From: Microbacteriaceae bacterium
GTDB taxonomy: Bacteria > Actinomycetota > Actinomycetes > Actinomycetales > Microbacteriaceae
Reading direction: 5' to 3'
DNA length: 7,518 bases
Assembly: GCA_025463615.1 (NCBI GenBank)
Contig: JAODAU010000151.1
Location: 1 to 7,518, forward strand
Both the position numbers and the translations under genes were made by a program. The notes beneath the pieces are model-generated. The model did not search any database. It saw only the letters and a list, made by a program, of their open reading frames with translations, and was not told where the DNA came from. Position 1 is the first letter of the stretch, and each line of letters opens with the position of its first letter. This document shows positions 1 to 6,107 of the stretch, in pieces.

Positions 1-189
1 GACGAATGTCCCGTCGACTGCATCTACGAGGGCGACCGCATGCTCTACATCCACCCGGATGAGTGCGTCGACTGCGGCGCCTGCGAACCGGTGTGCCCGG
101 TCGAGGCGATCTACTACGAATACGACGTGCCGGAGCAGTGGGCAGACTACTACAATGCGAACGTCGAGTTCTTCCAGGAGATCGGATAG
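1..189 (+). CDS. fdxA: 7Fe ferredoxin, 3' part (5' end outside window)
   Basis: Small cytosolic iron-sulfur electron carrier of the bacterial 7Fe type ([3Fe-4S] plus [4Fe-4S]). The window starts inside the gene; 62 residues are visible. They hold CPVDC at residues 3-7 and the C-x2-C-x2-C-x3-CP motif at Cys22, 25, 28 and 32. By analogy with Azotobacter FdI, Cys3, 22, 25 and 28 bind the [4Fe-4S] cluster, Cys32 joins two upstream cysteines (off the window) at the [3Fe-4S] cluster, and Cys7 is the extra cysteine. The text around [25 protein letters not shown] and [12 protein letters not shown] is typical of actinobacterial FdxA. The oddity is the end: the frame closes at TAG 187-189 right after EIG, where family members normally continue about 25-30 residues. 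That tail is still readable downstream (see next feature). All visible cluster ligands lie before the stop, so a shortened protein could still bind its clusters. Confidence 0.93.
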   Translation, partial: DECPVDCIYEGDRMLYIHPDECVDCGACEPVCPVEAIYYEYDVPEQWADYYNANVEFFQEIG

Positions 190-273
190 ACCTGCTGAGC
201 GGCCAAGGTGGGCGTCATCCACTACGACCACCCGATCGTCTCGGCCCTCCCTCCCCAGGGACCGGCCGCCTAG
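190..273 (+). pseudogene. Disconnected C-terminal tail of fdxA, same frame, behind two stops
   Basis: Reading on in the ferredoxin frame past TAG (187-189) gives ACC TGC, then TGA (196-198), then open codons reading AAKVGVIHYDHPIVSALPPQ and a few residues more, ending at TAG 271-273. This matches the normal FdxA tail, in which an SPGGA-like turn is followed by KxGVI..DHP.V.ALPPQ. Third codon positions are almost all G or C, as in intact genes here. Only the 4-codon SPGG-equivalent stretch (187-198) is damaged, and its length is unchanged. The final TAG shares its G with the GTG start of dapC (TAGTG, 271-275), the overlap expected if this was the original end of fdxA. It could be a recent mutation, a base-calling or assembly error, or, less likely, recoding. 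Confidence 0.75.
257..261 (+). promoter_or_regulatory. Probable ribosome binding site of dapC
   Basis: AGGGA lies 11 bases before the GTG at 273, inside the disconnected fdxA tail. It is moderate in strength. It supports the 273 start over an upstream extension that would run antisense-like through the ferredoxin codons. Confidence 0.45.
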
Positions 274-1427
274 TGCCGCTCACGCTCCCCGACTTCCCGT
301 GGGACTCGCTCGCGCCGTACGGTGACCGTGCGCGGGAGCATCCGGCCGGCATCATCGACCTCTCGGTCGGCTCGCCGGTGGACCCCACGCCGGCGCTGAT
401 CCGCACGGCGCTCGCCGAGGCGACCAACGCGCACGCCTACCCGCAGACGGTCGGCTCCGTGCCGCTGCGCGAGGCGATCGTGGCCTGGTACCAGCGCCGC
501 CGCGGCGTCGAGCTGGGCGTCGCGAACGTGTTGCCGACCATCGGCTCCAAGGAGTTCATCTCGGGCCTTGCGCTCTGGCTCGGCATCGGGCCGGGGGATG
601 TCGTGGTGCAGCCGACGCTGGCCTACCCGACCTACGCCGTGGGCGCCGCGCTCGCCGGGGCGACCGTGCTCGCCAGCGACGACCCGGCCGAGTGGCCGGA
701 GAACACGAAGCTCATCTGGCTCAACAGCCCGGCGAACCCGGACGGCCGCATCCTCTCGGTCGAGGCGCTGCGCGCCGCCGTGGAGCGTGCGCGCGAGCTC
801 GGCGCCGTGATCGTCGGCGACGAGTGCTACGCCGAGCTGGGGTGGACGGAGCCGTACGCGGATGCCGCGACCCCGAGCATCCTGAGCCCGGAGGTCATCG
901 GCGACTCCCGCGACCACGTGCTCGCGGTGTACTCGCTGAGCAAGCAGTCCAACCTGGCGGGGTACCGCGCCGGCTTCGTCGCCGGCTGCAGCGACCTCAT
1001 CGCCGAGGTGCTCGCCGTGCGCAAGAACCTCGGGCTCATGCTCCCTGGGCCGGTGCAGGCCGCGATGGTGGCGGCGCTCGACGACGACGCCCATGTCGCG
1101 GCGCAGCGCGCGAAGTATTCGGCGCGGCGCGACCTACTGCTGTTCGCGGTCGAGCGCGCGGGGTTCCGAGTCGACGACAGCGACGGCGGCCTGTACCTGT
1201 GGGCGACGGACGGCGGAGACGCGTGGGAGACCGTGTCCCGGTTCGCCGACCTCGGCATCCTCGTAGCGCCGGGCACGTACTACGGCGAGCCGGATGCCAC
1301 CCATGTGCGCATCGCGCTCACCGCCACCGACGCGGCGATCGTGGAGGCCGTGCAGCGTTTGGCGACACTCTCCAACCCATCGGCCCACTCTTTGGCGGAT
1401 GCGACTGTCGACCTCGGAGCCAATTAG
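273..1427 (+). CDS. dapC: Succinyldiaminopimelate aminotransferase (DapC)
   Basis: Cytosolic PLP enzyme of aminotransferase class I/II fold. It transfers the amino group of glutamate to N-succinyl-2-amino-6-ketopimelate, giving N-succinyl-LL-diaminopimelate. The 384-residue product starts at GTG 273 with PLTLPDFPWDSLAPY, as in actinobacterial DapC, followed by IIDLSVGSPVDP. Visible fold-type I landmarks are NSPANPDG (residues 151-158), DECY (183-186, Asp for the PLP ring nitrogen and Tyr for its oxygen), YSLSKQSNLAGYR with the Schiff-base lysine Lys224, and HVRIAL with the carboxylate-binding arginine Arg346. The open frame extends upstream to 63, but that part overlaps the real ferredoxin codons and is rejected. 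Its position directly after fdxA is the standard actinobacterial order. The start shares a base with the ancestral fdxA stop, suggesting former translational coupling. Other class I aminotransferases are possible by motif alone; neighbours and N-terminus favour DapC. Confidence 0.92.
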   Translation: MPLTLPDFPWDSLAPYGDRAREHPAGIIDLSVGSPVDPTPALIRTALAEATNAHAYPQTVGSVPLREAIVAWYQRRRGVELGVANVLPTIGSKEFISGLALWLGIGPGDVVVQPTLAYPTYAVGAALAGATVLASDDPAEWPENTKLIWLNSPANPDGRILSVEALRAAVERARELGAVIVGDECYAELGWTEPYADAATPSILSPEVIGDSRDHVLAVYSLSKQSNLAGYRAGFVAGCSDLIAEVLAVRKNLGLMLPGPVQAAMVAALDDDAHVAAQRAKYSARRDLLLFAVERAGFRVDDSDGGLYLWATDGGDAWETVSRFADLGILVAPGTYYGEPDATHVRIALTATDAAIVEAVQRLATLSNPSAHSLADATVDLGAN

Positions 1428-1430
1428 GCT
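1425..1430 (+). promoter_or_regulatory. -10-like box (TAGGCT) for a possible leaderless gltA transcript
   Basis: TAGGCT fits the actinobacterial TANNNT -10 pattern and ends 6 bases before the GTG of gltA at 1437, so transcription would begin at or next to the start codon. Its first three bases are the dapC stop codon. No Shine-Dalgarno sequence is visible in the 9-base gap and no convincing -35 is seen. A leaderless transcript, or read-through from dapC with weak initiation, would both fit. Confidence 0.35.
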
Positions 1431-1436
1431 GTAGCC

Positions 1437-2735
<1,299 letters not shown>

Positions 2736-2807
2736 CCCGCCCGGCGCGCCGCCGCCGCGCCCCGCGCCGACATCCGCCTGCCCGACCTGCCCTGCATCCC
2801 GAGTGAC

Positions 2808-2899
2808 CCTGCACGAAATGAAGGGCGGCGCGAGACTGGAGTGCAGGAAGTCGCCTGAAAGCAGTCACCCGTCACATCCCAGCCTTCATTTCGTGCAGG
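2808..2899 (-). repeat. 92-bp imperfect palindromic repeat, copy A
   Basis: The ends are a perfect 17-bp inverted repeat: CCTGCACGAAATGAAGG at 2808-2824 and its reverse complement at 2883-2899. The reverse complement of the whole unit aligns without gaps to copy B (3901-3992) with about 74 of 92 identities by hand count. Identity is highest in the outer 20 bases at each end and lowest in the middle. Homology continues 4 bases (TTCG, 2900-2903) on the side facing the nuclease-like gene. The inner stem seen in copy B is partly broken here. A further TTCGTGCA occurs at 2916-2923. The unit lies between the convergent ends of gltA and the minus-strand gene. Confidence 0.9.
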
Positions 2900-2927
2900 T
2901 TCGGGTGCCGAGGACTTCGTGCACGGT

Positions 2928-3785
2928 TCAGGATGCCGCGAATGCAGAGCGCACGCTGAGACTCACCGAGTCCCAGTCATCCATGACCTGCCAATAGGTG
3001 AATCGCAGCACGTGGTAGCCCATCGCGGTGAGCCGGGCGTCCCGTGCGCGATCGCGGGCGAACTGGCCCGGCTCCGCGTGGTAGTGCCCGTCCAATTCCA
3101 CGACAACGCGCTCGCCGACCAGCAGATCGACGCGGATGTCGGGTGCCAGCCACACCTGGGAACGCACCGGCAGCCCGATCCGCCGCAGGCGCCACCGGCT
3201 CACGGACTCGGTGATGGCCTCGGACTGCGCGTCGACACCCGCGAGTTGGATTCGTAGTCCGGCAGAGCTGTGTCTGATGACTCGAAGCCATTGCCGACGG
3301 GTGATCCGCCGGAAGTGCAGCGCCGAGTCGACCGCCGCCACGACGAACTCCGGCGGCTCGCACTCGATCATGTGAGTGAGGCAGTCGAGCACCGGGAGGG
3401 GAGCGAGCTGGTGGCGCAATTGCGCCGTCCAGTGCGTGACGATTTGTTCAGCCTCGGTAAGCCGGGCTCGCATGTCGTCGGGCGAACGCAACCTGGCCGC
3501 GTTCGTGGGTATGCCCACGTGAACCGTCGTTGAGTCTCTTGTCCACAGCCCGTGCGCCGCTGCACCCGAGACACAGGTGATCTGGCCGCCGACCCGCCAG
3601 GCACGCATCCACGGTTCGTCGGGATTCTCGCACGCATACCAGCCTTGGCGGATGCGGACGAGGGAACCGCGGTGCACCTCCCGTGCCAGTGACCGACTCG
3701 TCCACCCGAGCGCCAGGAGCTGGTGCGTCGCAACGAGGCCGCCAAGCCGGGCGACGTCGCGCGTGATCTCCATGGCATCCACCAT
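2928..3785 (-). CDS. AbiEi-type winged-helix / DUF559 (nuclease-like) protein
   Basis: 285-residue, probably cytosolic protein with no signal peptide or membrane segment. Residues 6-50 (DVARLGGLVATHQLLALG.. to VRIRQGWYA) resemble the winged-helix domain found at the start of AbiEi-family antitoxins. Residues about 185-283 look like a DUF559 domain related to Vsr/PD-(D/E)XK endonucleases: Glu189, Asp220 in RVDLLVG, Glu230-Leu-Asp232-Gly in VVVELDGHYH, Arg244-Asp245 and Arg248-Asp249, then GYHVLRFTYWQV. The putative metal-binding acidic residues are all present. The start at 3785 is preceded by GGAGG at a 9-base distance; the next ATG (3771-3773) is too far from it. No AbiEii toxin gene or other partner is adjacent, so a complete type IV toxin-antitoxin pair is not supported. 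Such proteins often occur as several paralogues per actinobacterial genome and their function is unknown to me. The 115 bases upstream (3786-3900) show no further gene. Confidence 0.85.
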   Translation of the reverse strand: MVDAMEITRDVARLGGLVATHQLLALGWTSRSLAREVHRGSLVRIRQGWYACENPDEPWMRAWRVGGQITCVSGAAAHGLWTRDSTTVHVGIPTNAARLRSPDDMRARLTEAEQIVTHWTAQLRHQLAPLPVLDCLTHMIECEPPEFVVAAVDSALHFRRITRRQWLRVIRHSSAGLRIQLAGVDAQSEAITESVSRWRLRRIGLPVRSQVWLAPDIRVDLLVGERVVVELDGHYHAEPGQFARDRARDARLTAMGYHVLRFTYWQVMDDWDSVSLSVRSAFAAS

Positions 3786-3794
3786 TTCGGAACG

Positions 3795-3799
3795 CCTCC
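3795..3799 (-). promoter_or_regulatory. Ribosome binding site of the DUF559 gene
   Basis: On the minus strand GGAGG lies 9 bases before the ATG at 3785. This is the strongest Shine-Dalgarno match between copy B and the gene, and it decides the start. Confidence 0.7.
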
Positions 3800-3900
3800 G
3801 CCCGCGGTGGAAGGGTGGCCGGATCAGGGGATAACTCGACCGAGCGCCAACTGTGGAGGAGTGGTTCGTGCCGTGGCATCCACGCCCAACCCGTGTCGAA

Positions 3901-3992
3901 CCTGCACGAAATGAAGGCTGGGGCGTGACAGATGACCGCTATTTCTCGACTTCTGCAACTCCTGTCACGCGGCGCCCTTCATTTCGTGCGGG
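3901..3992 (+). repeat. 92-bp imperfect palindromic repeat, copy B
   Basis: Same unit as copy A, inverted. Outer arms 3901-3917 and 3976-3992 pair over 17 bp with one T:G position (3903:3990), which would still pair as U-G in RNA from this strand. After a 5-base mismatched interval a second, perfect 9-bp stem follows: GCGTGACAG at 3923-3931 with CTGTCACGC at 3962-3970. That leaves a loop of about 30 bases, so the whole unit can fold into one long hairpin. The 4 bases CGAA before it (3897-3900) are shared with copy A. It sits between the 3' end of dapD and the 5' end of the DUF559 gene, both on the minus strand. Confidence 0.9.
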
Positions 3993-4034
3993 GCATCCCA
4001 CCCAGGCACGCACTTGGTAAGGCGCAGCAGGCGC

Positions 4035-4057
4035 CGGCGGAGGGGTCCCGGCCGCCG
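4035..4057 (-). terminator. Possible terminator hairpin after dapD
   Basis: Directly beyond the dapD stop codon, CGGCGG and CCGCCG (4052-4057 and 4035-4040) can pair over 6 bp with an 11-base loop. A second small stem, GGCGC/GCGCC (4021-4025 and 4031-4035), follows and shares base 4035 with the first. No T-run is present. Chance pairing in GC-rich DNA is a real alternative. Confidence 0.3.
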
Positions 4058-4999
4058 TCAGGCGTGGAGGGCCGCGTTGAGCTGCACGCCGGAGCCCGTG
4101 CGCGGCAGGACCTCCACCGCGCCGGTGACCGAGTTGCGGCGGAAGAGCAGGCCGGGCACACCCGAGAGCGTGACGGCCTTGACCGACGTGGGCTCGGCAT
4201 CCTCGCGCAGCACCAGCACCTTGGTGCCCGCGGTCACGTAGAGGCCGGCCTCCACGATCGAGTCGTCGCCGATCGAGATGCCCACGCCCGAGTTGGCGCC
4301 GAGGAGCGCCCGCGCGCCGATCTCCACCCGCTGGGTGCCGCCGCCCGAGAGCGTGCCCATGATGGATGCCCCGCCGCCCACATCCGCACCGTCGCCCACC
4401 ACCACGCCCTGTGAGATCCGCCCCTCCACCATCGAGGTGCCGAGGGTGCCCGCGTTGAAGTTCACGAACCCTTCGTGCATCACGGTCGTGCCGGGGGAGA
4501 GGTACGCGCCGAGCCGCACCCGCGACGCGTCGGCGATGCGCACGCGGTCGGGGGAGACGTAGTCGAGAAGTCGCGGGAACTTGTCGATGCCGTGGGCGGC
4601 GATGCCCGCGCGTTGCAGCGTCGCGCGCAGCCGCTCGAAGTCGGAGGGGTGCACGGGGCCGGCGTTCGTCCAGACGACGATCGGCAGGTGCGCGAAGATG
4701 CCGTCGAGGTTGATCGTGTTCGGCGCGGCGAGCAGGTGGCTGAGCAGGTGCAGTCGCAGGTACGCGTCCGGGGTGCTGGCGGGCGCGGCATCCAGGTCGA
4801 TGGAGACGGTGACGAAGTCGACGGTGACGGCGCGGCGCGGGTCGTCGCCGAGCAGGTCTTCGAGCTCGGCCGGGGCGATGTGCGGGTCGCGACCGGCCGG
4901 GATGTCGCCCAGTCGCGGCCGCGGGAACCAGGTGTCGAGCACCGTCCCGTCGCCCGAGATCGTCGCCAGTCCGTAGCCCCATGCCGTGCGTGCAGTCAT
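4058..4999 (-). CDS. dapD: Tetrahydrodipicolinate N-succinyltransferase (DapD)
   Basis: Cytosolic, trimeric hexapeptide-repeat acyltransferase of the actinobacterial DapD type. It moves succinyl from succinyl-CoA to tetrahydrodipicolinate, giving N-succinyl-2-amino-6-ketopimelate. The 313 residues start [14 protein letters not shown], followed by [14 protein letters not shown] (from residue 19). The N-terminal globular part contains [10 protein letters not shown] and NTINLDGIF (residues 81-102), then VVWTNAGPV. The left-handed beta-helix runs from about residue 151 to 262, with [15 protein letters not shown] (173-187), MVEGRIS (190-196, Glu192 the likely catalytic acid by analogy to the M. 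tuberculosis enzyme), [16 protein letters not shown] (206-221) and [13 protein letters not shown] (234-246). The C-terminal FRRNSVTG and NAALHA close the protein normally. The frame is open far upstream, but that part is antisense to dapE and is rejected. It is divergent from dapE with a 40-bp gap and probably shares one control region with it. Confidence 0.96.
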   Translation of the reverse strand: MTARTAWGYGLATISGDGTVLDTWFPRPRLGDIPAGRDPHIAPAELEDLLGDDPRRAVTVDFVTVSIDLDAAPASTPDAYLRLHLLSHLLAAPNTINLDGIFAHLPIVVWTNAGPVHPSDFERLRATLQRAGIAAHGIDKFPRLLDYVSPDRVRIADASRVRLGAYLSPGTTVMHEGFVNFNAGTLGTSMVEGRISQGVVVGDGADVGGGASIMGTLSGGGTQRVEIGARALLGANSGVGISIGDDSIVEAGLYVTAGTKVLVLREDAEPTSVKAVTLSGVPGLLFRRNSVTGAVEVLPRTGSGVQLNAALHA

Positions 5000-5006
5000 G
5001 CTCCCA

Positions 5007-5012
5007 AGGTTA
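5007..5012 (-). promoter_or_regulatory. -10-like box (TAACCT) of dapD, leaderless
   Basis: On the minus strand TAACCT fits TANNNT and its last T is separated by 7 bases from the A of the dapD ATG (4999), placing the transcript start at the start codon. The only purine-rich stretch (GGGAG) is one base from the ATG, too close to act as a Shine-Dalgarno sequence. This supports leaderless translation. No clear -35 is seen. Confidence 0.5.
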
Positions 5013-5027
5013 CCGAGGCGCGGTCGA

Positions 5028-5033
5028 TAAACT
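5028..5033 (+). promoter_or_regulatory. -10-like box (TAAACT) of dapE, leaderless
   Basis: TAAACT fits TANNNT and ends 6 bases before the dapE ATG at 5040, the spacing expected if the mRNA begins with AUG. The region before the ATG (GGGCGG) is a poor ribosome binding site. Each of the two opposed -10 boxes lies where the other promoter's upstream elements would be. Confidence 0.5.
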
Positions 5034-5039
5034 GGGCGG

Positions 5040-6107
5040 ATGCCGCCGCCGACGCTCGACCTCACCGCGGGCCCCGTGGCGCTCACCCGGCAGCTCTGCG
5101 ACATCGAGTCGGTCTCCGGCGACGAGGCGACGATCGCGGATGCCGTCGCCGCGGCCCTCGCCCCCCTCGACCACCTCGTGGTCACCCGCGACGGCGACAC
5201 GATCATCGCCCGCACCATGCTGGGCCGAGCCAAGCGCGTGGTGATCGCCGGCCACCTCGACACGGTGCCGATCAACGACAACCTGCCGACGCGGGAGGTC
5301 GACGGCGAGATCTGGGGCCGCGGAACGGTCGACATGAAGTCGGGCGTAGCGGTGCAGCTCGCGCTCGCCGCGGAGCTCGTCGCGCCCCCGGTCGACCTCA
5401 CCTGGATCTGGTACGACAACGAGGAGGTCGCCTCCGACCTCAACGGTCTCGGCCGCGTGGCCCGCACCAGCCCCGAGCTGCTCGCCGGCGACTTCGCCAT
5501 CCTGGGGGAGCCGACGGCCGCCCAGGTGGAGGGCGGATGCAACGGCACCATGCGCGCGGAGCTGCGCACCCACGGCGTCCGCGCCCACTCCGCGCGGGCG
5601 TGGGTGGGGCGCAACGCGATCCACGCGGCGGCGCCGATCCTCGACATCCTGGCGGCGTACGAGCCGCGCGAGGTCGAGGTCGACGGCCTGGTCTACCGCG
5701 AGGGACTCAACGCGGTCGCCATCGCGGGCGGGGTCGCGGGCAATGTGATCCCCGACGAGTGCGTCGTCACCGTCAACTACCGGTTCGCGCCGAGCAGCTC
5801 GGCGGCCGACGCGGAGGCGCACCTGCGCGAGACGTTCCCCGGCATCGAGCTGGTCGTCACCGACGCGGCCGAGGGCGCGCGACCGGGGCTCACGGCCCCG
5901 TTGGCGCAGGACTTCCTCGCCGCCGTTGGCGGCATCCCCAGGCCCAAATACGGCTGGACGGATGTCGCGCGCTTCAGCGCCCTCGGCATCCCCGCCGTCA
6001 ACTACGGCCCCGGCGACCCCCTGCTCGCCCACGCGGACGCCGAGCGGGTTCCCTTCGACCAGATCCTGGCCTGCGAGGCCGGCTTGCGGGCGTGGCTGAC
6101 CTCCTGA
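5040..6107 (+). CDS. dapE: Succinyl-diaminopimelate desuccinylase (DapE)
   Basis: Cytosolic dizinc M20-family hydrolase that removes succinate from N-succinyl-LL-diaminopimelate, giving LL-DAP, the precursor of meso-DAP and lysine. The 355-residue length fits the actinobacterial DapE group. Metal and catalytic residues are visible in order: His72 and Asp74 in [11 protein letters not shown], bridging Asp98 in [10 protein letters not shown], the acidic pair Glu128-Glu129 in WYDNEEV (general base and zinc ligand), Glu157 in LGEPTAAQ, and His331 near the C-terminus in LLAHADAE. Residues about 175-290 form the lid/dimerisation domain ([38 protein letters not shown]). The ATG start at 5040 is supported by the -10 box just upstream. 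It is divergent from dapD, and the downstream membrane-protein gene overlaps its last codons, suggesting an operon. Other M20 peptidases share these motifs; the dapD neighbour settles the call. Confidence 0.95.
   Translation: MPPPTLDLTAGPVALTRQLCDIESVSGDEATIADAVAAALAPLDHLVVTRDGDTIIARTMLGRAKRVVIAGHLDTVPINDNLPTREVDGEIWGRGTVDMKSGVAVQLALAAELVAPPVDLTWIWYDNEEVASDLNGLGRVARTSPELLAGDFAILGEPTAAQVEGGCNGTMRAELRTHGVRAHSARAWVGRNAIHAAAPILDILAAYEPREVEVDGLVYREGLNAVAIAGGVAGNVIPDECVVTVNYRFAPSSSAADAEAHLRETFPGIELVVTDAAEGARPGLTAPLAQDFLAAVGGIPRPKYGWTDVARFSALGIPAVNYGPGDPLLAHADAERVPFDQILACEAGLRAWLTS

Larger units (their letters stand above)
2808..3992. mobile_element. Candidate cassette: one gene between inverted 92-bp repeats
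   Basis: A single minus-strand gene (2928-3785) is bracketed by two 92-bp units in opposite orientation, giving a 1,185-bp block with terminal inverted repeats about 80% identical. In both copies the conserved 4-base CGAA extension faces the gene. A 7-base direct repeat GCATCCC abuts the right end (3993-3999) and lies 7 bases outside the left end (2794-2800). It could be a target duplication, but GCATCC is very common in this DNA. No transposase of a known family is present. It could instead be two independent insertions of a short palindromic repeat next to an ordinary accessory gene. Confidence 0.35.

Noticed and set aside
187..198. Selenocysteine or programmed recoding at the ferredoxin stops.
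   Set aside because: Two different stops (TAG and TGA) would both need bypass, and no stimulatory structure is evident. Recent mutation or sequence error is simpler.
63..272. Upstream extension of the dapC reading frame to give a 454-residue protein.
   Set aside because: The first 70 codons overlap genuine ferredoxin codons in another frame and look like arginine-rich shadow translation. DapC homology begins at the GTG at 273.
2928..3785. Complete type IV (AbiE) toxin-antitoxin system.
   Set aside because: Only the AbiEi-like N-terminal domain is present, fused to DUF559. No AbiEii nucleotidyltransferase gene exists on either side within the window.
2808..3992. CRISPR array or classical insertion sequence.
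   Set aside because: There are only two repeat copies, inverted and 1 kb apart, which is not a CRISPR layout. The enclosed protein matches no transposase family I recognise.
3939..4982. 347-residue minus-strand frame over dapD.
   Set aside because: It is an Arg/Pro-rich alternative-frame shadow of dapD, typical for GC-rich DNA, with no recognisable domain.
5000..5647. Minus-strand extension of dapD to a 529-residue protein.
   Set aside because: It would run antisense through dapE. DapD proteins begin at [10 protein letters not shown], and a -10 box sits directly before that ATG.
4475..6091. Long plus-strand frame joined to the membrane protein, giving 952 residues.
   Set aside because: The first 539 codons are antisense to dapD or out of frame over dapE, with low-complexity Arg/Gly/Ala translation. 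The membrane-protein similarity starts near 6092.
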